From the NCBI GenBank assembly GCA_965224675.1, contig CBDDAA010000004.1, positions 2,976,001 through 3,040,000 of the forward strand: 64,000 nucleotides of DNA, written 5' to 3'. This document shows, in pieces, positions 44,149 through 53,581 of the stretch (position 1 is the stretch's first letter; every line of letters begins with the position of its first letter). The DNA is from UBA7957 sp965224675 (GTDB lineage: Bacteria; Pseudomonadota; Gammaproteobacteria; Granulosicoccales; Granulosicoccaceae). The notes below the pieces were generated by a model. The model was not told the DNA's origin. It searched no databases and saw only the letters and a program-made list of their open reading frames with translations. The position numbers and the translations under genes were made by a program.

Positions 44149-47100
44149 ATGCGACTTGCTCGTATATTAGCCAGTGCAATATTACTGATTCTTTCCCTGC
44201 CTTCCCACTCAGCACAACAGTGGCAAACCATTAGCCAAGGGATAAAACATCGATCAGAGGCAACCCTGGTTGAACACAATAATCAGGTGTACCTGTTTAA
44301 TGGCTTTACCTTTGGTATAAAAATACAAAACTCCATTGAAAAATACGATGTTCAATCCAATACCTGGACCTTATTATCGCAAACATCCACTACAAGCGAT
44401 AAACCTACTGCAGTCACCCATAATGGCGCTGTTTTAAACGGCAATGATGTTTGGTTGATTGGCGGTCGAATCGGCAATCATCCCGGTAAAGTCAGTAATC
44501 AGGTTTGGATTTACAATATTCCTGGTGATTCCTGGCGTAAAGGCCCGAGTCTGCCGATTCCTTTTGGTGGCGGTGGTGCGGCACTAGTCGATGGAAAGAT
44601 ACACGTCATTGGTGGCTTTGATGCACAAGCTAAGTGTGATGTGAATACACATTTTGTTTATGATCTTGCCCAGCCCTCTCTGGGTTGGCAGAATTATACA
44701 AGTCGTTCGCCTATGCCTGTGGCAAGAAATCACTTCGGCACAGTGAGTTTAAATGGCAAGATCTACACGATTGGTGGTCAACACGGCCATGATGCCTGTC
44801 CCAAATCACCTACTGTAAATCATAACGTTGCTGCAGTGCATGCCTATAACCCGATAACTGATAGTTGGCAAAGGCTTGCTGATTTACCCGGTATACAATC
44901 TCACACTGAACCTTCAACATTTGCCCACAATGGAAAAATCTACATGGTCGGTGGTGCTATCACTGGCAATAAGGTTTTGTCCTACAACCCCGCAAACAAC
45001 CAATGGACTGAATTAACCCAGTTAAAACTACCGCTAACGCTTATTGCTGCTGGTGCGCGAATTTTCAACAATCAACTTTATGTATTTGGAGGTGGCGCAC
45101 CTGATGTGCGCCACCCTGTGCTTGATACTCGGGTTATAGCACTGGAAGAAACTAACGACGAAGTAACAACACACCTTTATCGACAGTTAAATGGTCATGT
45201 GGTAATTGAAGCTGAGAAATATACTGCAAATACAAACGGATCGTCACATCAATGGCAGAATCTGCAGTCTGATGCCATGGTGAGTCTGCCTGACAGCCAA
45301 ACGCTATTTACTTCAAATAACCTTAACCATAGTCCTATGTTGTCTTACCGGGTGAATTTTTCTACGGCGGGAACGCACGATATCTGGGTCCGGGGGCTGG
45401 GTGATTCAGTGAACGGTGAAGGTAAAAATGATAGCCTGCATATTGGGTTGAACGGTAAAGTACAATCCGGTTCTGACAAAATGGATGGATTCACACCCTC
45501 ATGGAGTTGGCGCAATAGCACCCGGGATAAGGATAATGCAACCCTTGTTGTGCCCTCAGCTGGTATGCATTACGTGAATATCTTGATGCGCGAAGACGGA
45601 CTGGCGATCGACAAGATAATTATTACCAACGACAATCAGTATCAGCCTTCCGGGTCTGGACCAGCTCCAACTTACGAGACATCAGGAGGCGACACGGGTG
45701 TCTCTAATCTGGCACCTGTCGTCAACGCGGGTAAGGATATCAGTATTGCATTGAAAGACAGTGCAACGTTGCAAGGTGCAGTTTCTGATGACGGTTTACC
45801 CAACAACCAACTCAGCCACAGCTGGGCGAAAACGGGTGGCCCGGGAAGGGTGACTTTTATCGACCCAAAAAGTCTCAGCAGCAACGTTAGCTTTAGTGTA
45901 GCGGGTATCTATCAATTAACCCTGACAGCAGATGATGGCGAACTCACAGCTAAATCGAAAATACAAATTATTGTAACAGAAGAAAATGTGTCTGATCCCC
46001 TGCCGGCGAAATTGCAGCTCAGCAAGCTGGATTTTGATTTTGGTTCAGTTAAAACCGGGAACGTTTCAACACAAAAGATACGACTAAAAAATACGGGTGG
46101 AAAGGTACTGCGTATAAACCAGATACTCTTGCAGGGAAGCGACTCAGCAGATTTTTTGACGACGATTGAATCGGGTCTGCAACTTGATGTTAATGAAGAA
46201 GTTGAACGTGAGATACAGTTTCAACCGAAAACATCGGGGGAAAAGAATTCAGTTTTAACAATGTCTCATGATCCGGATTCCAGTCTGGCTCTTCTCTCTC
46301 TGACAGGCTTGGCAACAGCTGCAACAAACCCAGTCGGACCGGGTGATCGTGAGATTATCCATCGTATCAACATCGGTGGCCCTGCCGTATTTGGCGCAGA
46401 TGGCGTGTTATGGTCTGCAGACCTCAATTCGAGTCCGGCAGGCTATATCACGTCGCCTTCAAATACCTATGCAACAAATCAGCTTATTAATATAGATCCA
46501 AACCGGGTTCCGACCTACGCCCCTGCTTCAATCTTCCAGACGGAACGGTGGAGTTGGGATACAAATCAAGGGTTGACGTGGGCGTTTCCGGTTGAACACG
46601 GTGACTATGAAATCCGACTTTATTTTGCAGAAATCTATAGTGGAACCTTCGCTGTTGGGGCTAGAGCGTTTGATATTATAGTCGAAGGTCGTTTACTGGA
46701 AAATGACTATGATATATTTGCCGATGTCGGTGGTAATACCGGCGTAATGCTATCCTATGCAGTTTCAAGTGATCAAACATTGCAGATTAAACTACAACAT
46801 GCAGTAGAAAACCCCGCCATAAAAGCGATAGAAATACTTAAATGCAACCTTGGCTGTGCCGAACCCGTTACAGGCAATCAAGCACCCTTGGTAAATGTCG
46901 GTATCGATCAATCAATCATGCTAAGTGACACATTATCTCTCAACGCAAGCGCCAGCGATGATGGCAAGCCTATTGCCCAATTGAGTTATCAGTGGTCCGC
47001 TGTCTCTGGCCCAGGCTCTGTTACTTTTAGTGAAAAAAGCAATAAAGACACAACGGTAACCTTCAGCGCCATTGGCAACTATGTGTTAAAACTGACAGTT

Positions 47101-47697
47101 AGTGATTCGGCGTTGAACAGTAGTGAGACACTGGCGGTACAGGTAAAAAATAATGCCCAGCCACCACCTGATAGCAGTACGTTTAGAGAGGTAAACGGAC
47201 AAGTCTCAATTGAGGCAGAACATTTTTTATCCAAAACCTCAACATCGAGTCACAACTGGGTTAGCAGCACATCGAGTCAAGCCAGTAATGGCGCCTTTAT
47301 GACCACCACACCTGACAATGGCGTATTGAATTTCTCCTCCAATACTGGGCCAATGTTATCTTATCGTGTGTTTTTCGACACACCCGGAAAACGCATTGTC
47401 TGGGTCAGGGGGTTCGGGGACACTAACCCCAATGGGGAAGGTAAAAGCGATAGTTTACATATAGGGCTGAACGGAAAAATCAGTAATACGGCAGATAAGA
47501 TTGATAATTTCCCGGCTGATTGGGCCTGGTCAAATCATACGCGTGATTCAGCAGCGGCGGTATTGGATATACCAACTGCCGGGCTACATATGGTTAATAT
47601 TTTTATGCGTGAAGATGGTTTGAAAGTCGATAAGATTATACTTGCACCCGTTATCGGTAATGCACCTGTAGGTATTGGCCCAGCCGAGACTCGCTGA
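44149..47697 (+). CDS. Large exported kelch/malectin/PKD multidomain protein
   Basis: 1182 residues from the preferred ATG at 44149 (MRLARILASAILL), which has GGAG 6 nt upstream; an ATG four codons earlier overlaps that ribosome site. A signal peptide ends at SHSA. About 30-340: kelch beta-propeller (NDVWLIGGRI, GKIHVIGGFD, GKIYTIGGQH, GKIYMVGGAI, NNQLYVFGGG). About 350-500: a carbohydrate-binding-like module (VVIEAEKY). About 520-610: PKD-like. About 625-720: choice-of-anchor D/HYDIN-like (LDFDFGSVKTGN). About 740-880: malectin-like. About 900-990: second PKD. About 1000-1178: second copy of the carbohydrate-binding-like module. No sorting tail is seen. A role in binding extracellular glycans is inferred from the domains. 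Confidence 0.82.
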   Translation: MRLARILASAILLILSLPSHSAQQWQTISQGIKHRSEATLVEHNNQVYLFNGFTFGIKIQNSIEKYDVQSNTWTLLSQTSTTSDKPTAVTHNGAVLNGNDVWLIGGRIGNHPGKVSNQVWIYNIPGDSWRKGPSLPIPFGGGGAALVDGKIHVIGGFDAQAKCDVNTHFVYDLAQPSLGWQNYTSRSPMPVARNHFGTVSLNGKIYTIGGQHGHDACPKSPTVNHNVAAVHAYNPITDSWQRLADLPGIQSHTEPSTFAHNGKIYMVGGAITGNKVLSYNPANNQWTELTQLKLPLTLIAAGARIFNNQLYVFGGGAPDVRHPVLDTRVIALEETNDEVTTHLYRQLNGHVVIEAEKYTANTNGSSHQWQNLQSDAMVSLPDSQTLFTSNNLNHSPMLSYRVNFSTAGTHDIWVRGLGDSVNGEGKNDSLHIGLNGKVQSGSDKMDGFTPSWSWRNSTRDKDNATLVVPSAGMHYVNILMREDGLAIDKIIITNDNQYQPSGSGPAPTYETSGGDTGVSNLAPVVNAGKDISIALKDSATLQGAVSDDGLPNNQLSHSWAKTGGPGRVTFIDPKSLSSNVSFSVAGIYQLTLTADDGELTAKSKIQIIVTEENVSDPLPAKLQLSKLDFDFGSVKTGNVSTQKIRLKNTGGKVLRINQILLQGSDSADFLTTIESGLQLDVNEEVEREIQFQPKTSGEKNSVLTMSHDPDSSLALLSLTGLATAATNPVGPGDREIIHRINIGGPAVFGADGVLWSADLNSSPAGYITSPSNTYATNQLINIDPNRVPTYAPASIFQTERWSWDTNQGLTWAFPVEHGDYEIRLYFAEIYSGTFAVGARAFDIIVEGRLLENDYDIFADVGGNTGVMLSYAVSSDQTLQIKLQHAVENPAIKAIEILKCNLGCAEPVTGNQAPLVNVGIDQSIMLSDTLSLNASASDDGKPIAQLSYQWSAVSGPGSVTFSEKSNKDTTVTFSAIGNYVLKLTVSDSALNSSETLAVQVKNNAQPPPDSSTFREVNGQVSIEAEHFLSKTSTSSHNWVSSTSSQASNGAFMTTTPDNGVLNFSSNTGPMLSYRVFFDTPGKRIVWVRGFGDTNPNGEGKSDSLHIGLNGKISNTADKIDNFPADWAWSNHTRDSAAAVLDIPTAGLHMVNIFMREDGLKVDKIILAPVIGNAPVGIGPAETR

Positions 47698-47737
47698 ATG
47701 TAACGATGTGGAGTCTCATGAACCCTGACATTTTGCT

Positions 47738-48496
47738 TCAATAAGCGATTAATCGAATCGCTGCAACCAGAACTGCAGCCCTGATTAGCCATTTAAACAT
47801 GTCCAGATTGATCATTTTTAAAAATAAATAGCCCAGGCATGCGCCCAATAGAATCAACGGCACACTTAGCAAATTCAACTTTAACGACTCATAGGTGATC
47901 AGACCCAAATTCGCCGAAAACGGGACTTTAAAAATATTGATAAGTAAAAAGAACCAGCTCCGGGTGCCAACAAACTGTTTTTTGGATAAGCCCATCTGCA
48001 GCAGATAAATACCAAAAATAGGCCCAGCCGCATTACCAAGCATGGTCGCGATTCCCGCTGCAATACCTGTAACCGCAACAACAACTGTACTCTCAGATTT
48101 CTCTACTTTTCTAAGCTCCATGAGCATAGAGAATACAAGCATCAACAGTATGGTTAAACCAAGAATGGTTTCAAACACCGCCACTGGAACCCAATCCACA
48201 ATAAAGTAGCCTGCGATCACACCCATCGCTGTCATTGGGAATATCCTTATGATGAGATGCCACTGGCAATCGCGTCGATAATAAATAACAGCAAACACAT
48301 CTGCCACAATCAGCATCGGCAGCAATACACCTGGTGAGGCTTTTCCCGGAAAAGCCATCGCCATCAGCAACACTGCTAAAATGCCAATGCCGCCGACAGA
48401 GGTTTTGGTAAAACCCACTATTAATGCAGCAAGAAAAAACCAGGTTAATTGTAAAAGACTTAGATCCACTGCAGATTCAGCTAATCCGCTCCACAT
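47738..48496 (-). CDS. TSUP-family (TauE/SafE, DUF81) membrane transporter
   Basis: A 252-residue inner-membrane protein with seven or eight predicted helices. The family motifs are visible: an N-terminal FLAALIVGFTKTSVGGIGILAVLLMAMAFPGKASPGVLLPMLIVADV and a second repeat AGIATMLGNAAGPIFGIYLLQMGLSKKQFVGTRSW. TSUP proteins export or import sulfite, sulfoacetate or related anions. The start overlaps the 3' end of kbl by 16 bp, so it is translationally coupled to threonine degradation genes; an organic-anion substrate is possible but unproven. Confidence 0.88.
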   Translation of the reverse strand: MWSGLAESAVDLSLLQLTWFFLAALIVGFTKTSVGGIGILAVLLMAMAFPGKASPGVLLPMLIVADVFAVIYYRRDCQWHLIIRIFPMTAMGVIAGYFIVDWVPVAVFETILGLTILLMLVFSMLMELRKVEKSESTVVVAVTGIAAGIATMLGNAAGPIFGIYLLQMGLSKKQFVGTRSWFFLLINIFKVPFSANLGLITYESLKLNLLSVPLILLGACLGYLFLKMINLDMFKWLIRAAVLVAAIRLIAY

Positions 48497-49677
48497 TCAG
48501 CATAAACATCTGCAAACGCCTTTATTGCCTTATCTAAATCGCCAAGAGTGTGTGCAGCAGAAATCTGGGTACGAATTCTCGCTTTTCCCTGCGGCACTAC
48601 CGGGTAGAAAAAGCCGATGGCATAAATACCGTGTGTTAATAGCTTCTCTGACATTTTTTGTGCAAGTCTGGCATCACCTAGCATGACGGGTACAATGGGA
48701 TGATCGCCATCATCTACACTGAAACCTGCAGCTTGCATACCCTGGCGAAAGTAGTGCGTATTTCGTTCCAGGCGATCACGTAATTCGGTGCTGGCTGACA
48801 GCATCTGCAACACTTGGATGGAAGCTGCGCAAATAGAAGGGGCCAGCGTGTTTGAGAATAAGTAAGGCCGGGAGCGCTGACGTAGCAGCTCTATAATTTC
48901 CTTGCGCCCGGAGGTATAACCCCCAGAAGCACCACCCAACGCTTTACCAAAAGTGCCGGTTATAATATCCACCCTGTCCATCACATCGCAGTATTCATGC
49001 ACTCCACGCCCGGTTTTACCCATAAATCCGACCGCATGGCAATCATCATGATGAACCATGGCATCATATTGATCAGCGAGATCACATATTTTATCCAGTT
49101 GGGCGATACTGCCGTCCATGGAAAACACGCCATCTGTAGTGATAAGGATTCGCCGTGCACCTGCAGCTTTTGCTTCCTTCAAACGTATCTCCAGATCCAA
49201 CATGTCGTTATTTTTATATCGATATCGCTTGGCTTTGCACAAACGCACACCGTCGATGATAGAAGCGTGATTCAACTCATCAGAGATTACCGCATCCTCA
49301 CTGTGAAGCAAGGTTTCAAACAAGCCGGTATTTGCATCAAAACAAGCGGCGTAAAGGATTGTATCGTCCAGTTTTAAAAATTCACTGACTCTACGCTCAA
49401 GTGTTTTATGAATACTCTGCGTACCACAGATAAAACGTACAGAAGACAGTCCAAAACCCCACTGACTAAAACTGTTTTTAGCAGCTTCTATGACCGCTGA
49501 ATTATTCGACAATCCAAGGTAATTATTGGCGCACATATTAATCACCTGCCGACCATCAGCGAGGGTTATATTGTTATTTTGCTCTGAATCAATCACCCGT
49601 TCGATTTTCCATAACCCGGCTTGCTTTATTTCATTCAGATCCTGTTTTATGCTTTCTTTAACGCTTTTAAAGCTCAC
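48481..49677 (-). CDS. kbl: Glycine C-acetyltransferase (2-amino-3-ketobutyrate CoA ligase)
   Basis: A 398-residue PLP enzyme that splits 2-amino-3-ketobutyrate with CoA into glycine and acetyl-CoA. The motifs NMCANNYLGLSN, GLSSVRFICGTQ, ILYAACFDANTGLFETLL, DDCHAVGFMGKTGRGVHEY and the PLP lysine in IITGTFGKALGGASGG are all present. The length is standard. It follows tdh by 34 bp on the same strand and overlaps the TSUP gene by 16 bp. Together with Tdh it completes threonine-to-glycine catabolism. Confidence 0.95.
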   Translation of the reverse strand: MSFKSVKESIKQDLNEIKQAGLWKIERVIDSEQNNNITLADGRQVINMCANNYLGLSNNSAVIEAAKNSFSQWGFGLSSVRFICGTQSIHKTLERRVSEFLKLDDTILYAACFDANTGLFETLLHSEDAVISDELNHASIIDGVRLCKAKRYRYKNNDMLDLEIRLKEAKAAGARRILITTDGVFSMDGSIAQLDKICDLADQYDAMVHHDDCHAVGFMGKTGRGVHEYCDVMDRVDIITGTFGKALGGASGGYTSGRKEIIELLRQRSRPYLFSNTLAPSICAASIQVLQMLSASTELRDRLERNTHYFRQGMQAAGFSVDDGDHPIVPVMLGDARLAQKMSEKLLTHGIYAIGFFYPVVPQGKARIRTQISAAHTLGDLDKAIKAFADVYAECGAD

Positions 49678-49711
49678 TTAAAATCACCGATTGTTTTTCA
49701 TGTTTTCCAGA

Positions 49712-50746
49712 TTATTCATCCCAGTTAAGAATGACTTTGCCCGATTGTCCCGAACGCATCACATCAAAACCCTGCTGAAAATCAGTATAGTGGAAGCGGT
49801 GGGTAATGATTTTTTTCAGAGGGATACCACTCTGCACCATCATTGAACCCTTATACCAGGTTTCAAAAATTTCGCGCCCGTAAATACCTTTTATGGTCAA
49901 ACCTTTGAATACCACTTGATCCCAATCAATACCGGAGCCAGCAGGCATAATCGCAAGCATGGCAATATTACCGCCATTAATCATCATCTGCAGCATTTCA
50001 GCAAAGGCATCTGCTGAACCAGACATCTCCAGACCAACATCAAAACCTTCAAAGATGCCCAGACTATGCATAAATTCTCGACTGATCGGTCCATCTTTTA
50101 CATGCAATGGAATCGCGTTTGGAACTATTTCCTTAACCAGATCCAATCGGTATTGATTGAGGTCCGTAATAACTATATTTCGCGCACCGCAATGCGCAGC
50201 AACCATTGCAGACATAATCCCGATGGGGCCTGCGCCTGTAACCAAAACGTCTTCACCCACCATATTAAATGACAAGGCCGTATGAACAGCATTACCATAA
50301 GGGTCAAAACACGCCAGCAGATCCATTGATAATTGCCGACTGGGTTTGAAGACATTTTTTGCCGGAACAGACAAATACTCTGAAAAACAGCCTGCCCTGT
50401 CCACACCTACACCCACCGTATTTGGGCACAGATGACGTCGCCCTGCAAGACAATTCCGACAACGGTCGCAGACGATATGCCCTTCACCCGATACCACATC
50501 ACCAATCGCCAAACCGCTTACATTTGTGCCAATTCCCTCTATAACACCGGCAAATTCATGGCCTATAACCATGGGCACAGGAACGGTTTTTTCTGCCCAT
50601 GCATCCCAGTTATAAATATGCACATCGGTTCCGCAGATTGCGGTCTTGTGAATTTTAATCAGAACATCATTGTTGCCAACATCAGGGGTAGGTACGTCAG
50701 CCAACCAAATCCCTTTTTTTGCGTATTTTTTCATTAAAGCTTTCAT
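49712..50746 (-). CDS. tdh: L-threonine 3-dehydrogenase
   Basis: 344 residues from the ATG at 50746 (MKALMKKYAKKGIWL); a longer frame to 50857 has a leader unlike the family. A zinc medium-chain dehydrogenase: catalytic zinc Cys38 in TAICGTDVHIYNWD, GHEFAGVIEGIG, structural zinc cluster CDRCRNCLAGRRHLC, NAD-binding GAGPIGIMSAMVAAHCGA. It oxidises threonine to 2-amino-3-ketobutyrate, which kbl (34 bp downstream) cleaves. It diverges from the IalB-like gene with about 120 bp between start codons. Confidence 0.95.
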   Translation of the reverse strand: MKALMKKYAKKGIWLADVPTPDVGNNDVLIKIHKTAICGTDVHIYNWDAWAEKTVPVPMVIGHEFAGVIEGIGTNVSGLAIGDVVSGEGHIVCDRCRNCLAGRRHLCPNTVGVGVDRAGCFSEYLSVPAKNVFKPSRQLSMDLLACFDPYGNAVHTALSFNMVGEDVLVTGAGPIGIMSAMVAAHCGARNIVITDLNQYRLDLVKEIVPNAIPLHVKDGPISREFMHSLGIFEGFDVGLEMSGSADAFAEMLQMMINGGNIAMLAIMPAGSGIDWDQVVFKGLTIKGIYGREIFETWYKGSMMVQSGIPLKKIITHRFHYTDFQQGFDVMRSGQSGKVILNWDE

Positions 50747-50864
50747 GATATGCAATATTCCGTATTTTTTCGTACAGCTTTCAAACTTATTCAGGTATGC
50801 TGTTATTTGAACTTTCAAGCTGACCTCAGTGTCTACTTTAACGCTTCTAAATAACAATTATGCA

Positions 50865-51386
50865 ATGTTAACAAAAATTCTTCTTCTAAACCTATGCCTG
50901 CTTGTTTCATTTTCGCCAATCCTTGCCTATGCAGAACAAGAAAAAAAGAACAAATTGGTAGCATTCAAGGGATTCAACGAATGGGAGGTTTGGTGTATAG
51001 ACAAAGCGCAATCGGGCAATGTCATCTGTGATCTGAATCAGGTATTAAAATACAAAGATCACCCGGATTTCAGGGCGATGATTGTACACTTTTATGTCAG
51101 TAACGGTGAGATTGAACGCATGGTAATAAACCGGGAATGGCAGACCAGCTTTTCTAAAGCGTTTATTCAGGTTGATAATCAACCACCAATTTCACTAAGC
51201 AATTGCGCTAAGCCCTGTGAAATCAAAGGTGACAACCTAGCTATAGTGAAAAAACAATTCAGCTCGGGTAAGAAAGCCAACATCCGTATCCATGATTACC
51301 TGATTGAAGTGTTTGATGTTGATATAGATCTGGGTAGTTACGCAAAGGGCCTGGAAGCATTGTTACAGATGCAGAAGCAATACTGA
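50865..51386 (+). CDS. Exported IalB-like protein
   Basis: About 173 residues from the ATG at 50865 (MLTKILLLNLCLL); a GTG 12 codons earlier is less likely because the signal peptide begins at this ATG. A signal peptide ends at LAYA. The mature part has FNEWEVWCIDKAQSGNVICDLNQVLKYKDHP and SLSNCAKPCEIKGDNLAIVKKQFSSGKKA, the cysteine and strand pattern of the invasion-associated locus B family. Many non-pathogens encode such proteins; no role in invasion should be assumed here. The length is typical. Confidence 0.7.
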   Translation: MLTKILLLNLCLLVSFSPILAYAEQEKKNKLVAFKGFNEWEVWCIDKAQSGNVICDLNQVLKYKDHPDFRAMIVHFYVSNGEIERMVINREWQTSFSKAFIQVDNQPPISLSNCAKPCEIKGDNLAIVKKQFSSGKKANIRIHDYLIEVFDVDIDLGSYAKGLEALLQMQKQY

Positions 51387-51395
51387 GTCACTACC

Positions 51396-52466
51396 TTATT
51401 TTAACAACACCCGATGAATATCTTCAGCGACAATTCGACCGATTATTTCCCCGTCTCTTTCTACATAGACCGGCATGGCAGAGTCCAGTTGAATCTGCAT
51501 AATCTTCTTTAGTGGCGTATCGGGTGACACAACAACCGCAGAACTTTCACCTGTTTTAAATTGCTTTATCTCCCTCATACTATCAATTGCAGTCAGCACT
51601 GCCAGCGGGTTCATATGGCTGACAAAATCAGCAACATAGTCGTTAGCGGGCTTATTCAGTATTTCCTGGGGACTACCGATTTGTACTATTTTGCCACCTT
51701 CCATGATGGCAATTCTGTTACCAATTTTAATGGCCTCATCCAGATCGTGACTGACAAAAATAATTGTGCGTTGCAGACGATTCTGCAGATTTATCAATTC
51801 ATCCTGCAGGCGCGATCGGATGAGCGGGTCCAGAGCAGAATAGGGTTCGTCCATTAAAAGAATTGGTGCGTCGGTGGCGAAGGCACGTGCCAGACCAACT
51901 CGCTGTTGCATACCACCCGATAATTCATGGACCTGTTTGTCAGCCCATTGACTGAGGCTTACGAGTTGCAACTGAGCGGCTACTTTTTGTGCTAATTCTG
52001 CGCGTTCGACTCCAGCCAGCTCCAAGCCCAATCCAACGTTCTCAGCAACACTGCGCCAAGGTAAAAGTGCAAATTGCTGAAATACCATTGCAATAGTGGA
52101 AAGTCGTAACTTACGTAACTGCTTTTCGCCACATGTCGTGACATCGATGTAATCGTTGCCATCGAAGACCTCAACCCGTCCGCGAACAATTTTATTTAGT
52201 CCATTAACCGCACGTAGTAATGTTGATTTGCCAGACCCAGAAAGTCCCATTAATACCAGAGTTTCTCCTTCATAGACATCAAGACTTGCTCCGGCGACAC
52301 CGAGTATCTGACCACTTGCCTGCTGAATTTCCTGCCGGTTCTTGCCTGCATCAATATGCGACAAAGCCGATATGGGTTTATCACCGAATATGATATCAAC
52401 ATTATTGAAGCGTACTACCGTCTTATTATTTAAGCCATTATCAGCGTGTTTAGCGTAGTGTTTCAT
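51396..52466 (-). CDS. choV: Choline ABC transporter ATPase, N-terminus altered by a MITE
   Basis: A 356-residue ATPase of the ChoV/ProV type: Walker A GLSGSGKST, Q-loop AMVFQQFALLPWRSV, signature LSGGMQQRVGLARAFA, Walker B ILLMDEPYSALDPL, H-loop VSHDLDEA, and a C-terminal regulatory CBS-like part (about 295-356). The start ATGAAACACTAC and first codons come from the terminal repeat of the inverted-repeat element at 52450-52653, which lies directly upstream. No other ATG occurs before the Walker A region. No good ribosome site is visible, so expression may be altered. Choline-binding choX and permease choW lie beyond the element on the same strand. The ChoV identity rests on VRFNNVDIIFGDK and the neighbours. 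Confidence 0.9.
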   Translation of the reverse strand: MKHYAKHADNGLNNKTVVRFNNVDIIFGDKPISALSHIDAGKNRQEIQQASGQILGVAGASLDVYEGETLVLMGLSGSGKSTLLRAVNGLNKIVRGRVEVFDGNDYIDVTTCGEKQLRKLRLSTIAMVFQQFALLPWRSVAENVGLGLELAGVERAELAQKVAAQLQLVSLSQWADKQVHELSGGMQQRVGLARAFATDAPILLMDEPYSALDPLIRSRLQDELINLQNRLQRTIIFVSHDLDEAIKIGNRIAIMEGGKIVQIGSPQEILNKPANDYVADFVSHMNPLAVLTAIDSMREIKQFKTGESSAVVVSPDTPLKKIMQIQLDSAMPVYVERDGEIIGRIVAEDIHRVLLK

Positions 52467-52653
52467 ACAAAGTGCTCAGTTAGACGAACCGAGAGAGGTT
52501 AGCCGCAAGGTTCACCCTGCGGGAAGCCATTAAAAACGCGATTGCGGTGTTACAGTCCTTGAAAAGGGCTAACCATTCCCTGCGCACTGTGCCTTTCACT
52601 CGCATTTTTACTGACTTTCTAACTGTGTACTTTGTATGAAACACTACACTAGG
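52450..52653. mobile_element. MITE-like inverted-repeat element, copy 1 (about 204 bp)
   Basis: About 33-nt terminal repeats: the right end CTAACTGTGTACTTTGTATG... through CACTACACTAGG (52619-52653) matches, reversed, the left end ...AGCGTAGTGTTTCATACAAAGTGC...AGTTAG (52453-52482) with a few mismatches. The interior has no protein gene. It is collinear with copy 2 at 58129-58442, sharing the stretches AACGCGATTGCGGTGTTAC and CCATTCCCTGCG in the reverse orientation. It separates choW (stop 4 bp away) from choV and overlaps the choV start. No transposase of its own is seen, so it is probably mobilised in trans. Confidence 0.85.
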
Positions 52654-52656
52654 CAA

Positions 52657-53496
52657 TCAACTGTTACTCCCTTCGTTGCGCAGAAACCGATCCAGCACGA
52701 TGGCAATCAACACAATAACAACGCCCACTTCAAAGCCCTTACCAATATTAACTGTGTTTAGGGCGCGTAATGTGGGAACTCCCAAACCATCGGCACCGAC
52801 CAAAGCGGCAATAACAACCATTGAGAGAGACAGCATAATCGTTTGCGTAAGTCCTGCCATAATATTTGCCTTGGCGAAGGGAAGCTCAATTTTCCAAAGT
52901 AACTGGGATCGAGTGGCACCAAATGCTTTACCGGCCTCAAGCAATGATTTCGGTGTGGACTTTATGCCCAGCTCGGTCTGTCGGATCGGTGCAGGCAGGG
53001 CAAATATTACCGTCGCAATCAAGCCCGGGACCATTCCCAGGCCAAATAATATCAATGCAGGAATGAGGTAAACAAATGTCGGAATGGTCTGCATCAAATC
53101 CAGTATCGGTCGCAAGAATGCAGAAAAACGTGGGTTATGAGCGGCCAATACACCCACAGGCACGCCGACGACCATACACACAAAAGCTGAAGCAATAACG
53201 AGAGAAAGGGTTTCAGTGGTTTCTTCCCAGTAACCCTGGTTTATAATAAGCAGCAGCACAGAGGCCACAAATAGCGGGAACGACCATTGCCGTTTTAGCC
53301 ACCCGGCAAGTAAGGTAAGCAAAACAACAAGCAGTAGCGGATGGGGCGTTTGCAAACACCAAAGCAATCCAGAAATGACAGTTTCCAAAAACTCAGAAAA
53401 TCGGTCAAAGACAAAACCGGCGTTATCGATTAACCAATCCACACCGACTTTGGCCCATTTTCCAATAGGAATTTTATTTTCAGTCAGCCAGTCCAC
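52657..53496 (-). CDS. choW: Choline ABC transporter permease
   Basis: A 279-residue inner-membrane permease of the ProW/ChoW type. A short N-terminal amphipathic part (MDWLTENKIPIGKWAKVGVDWLIDNAG) precedes about six helices, with the EAA-loop sequence LLEAGKAFGATRSQLLWKIELPFAKANIMAGLTQTIMLSLSMVVIAALVGADGLG. QTIPTFVYLIPALILFGLGMVPG is the family core. It follows choX by 85 bp, across the 32-bp palindrome, and ends 4 bp before the MITE-like element. Confidence 0.92.
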   Translation of the reverse strand: MDWLTENKIPIGKWAKVGVDWLIDNAGFVFDRFSEFLETVISGLLWCLQTPHPLLLVVLLTLLAGWLKRQWSFPLFVASVLLLIINQGYWEETTETLSLVIASAFVCMVVGVPVGVLAAHNPRFSAFLRPILDLMQTIPTFVYLIPALILFGLGMVPGLIATVIFALPAPIRQTELGIKSTPKSLLEAGKAFGATRSQLLWKIELPFAKANIMAGLTQTIMLSLSMVVIAALVGADGLGVPTLRALNTVNIGKGFEVGVVIVLIAIVLDRFLRNEGSNS

Positions 53497-53540
53497 GATT
53501 TACCTGCGAAAAAATCAATATTGAATTCGCCTTCGCCTCA

Positions 53541-53572
53541 GGGGCCGTTCTCAATTAATTGAGAACGGCCCC
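53541..53572. repeat. 32-bp perfect palindrome in the cho operon
   Basis: GGGGCCGTTCTCAATT followed at once by its exact complement, between the choX stop (53582) and choW start (53496). There is no T-run on the minus strand, so it is more likely a 3'-end stabiliser or partial attenuator that raises the binding protein above the membrane parts, as common in such operons. Confidence 0.75.
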
Positions 53573-53581
53573 AAACAGGAA

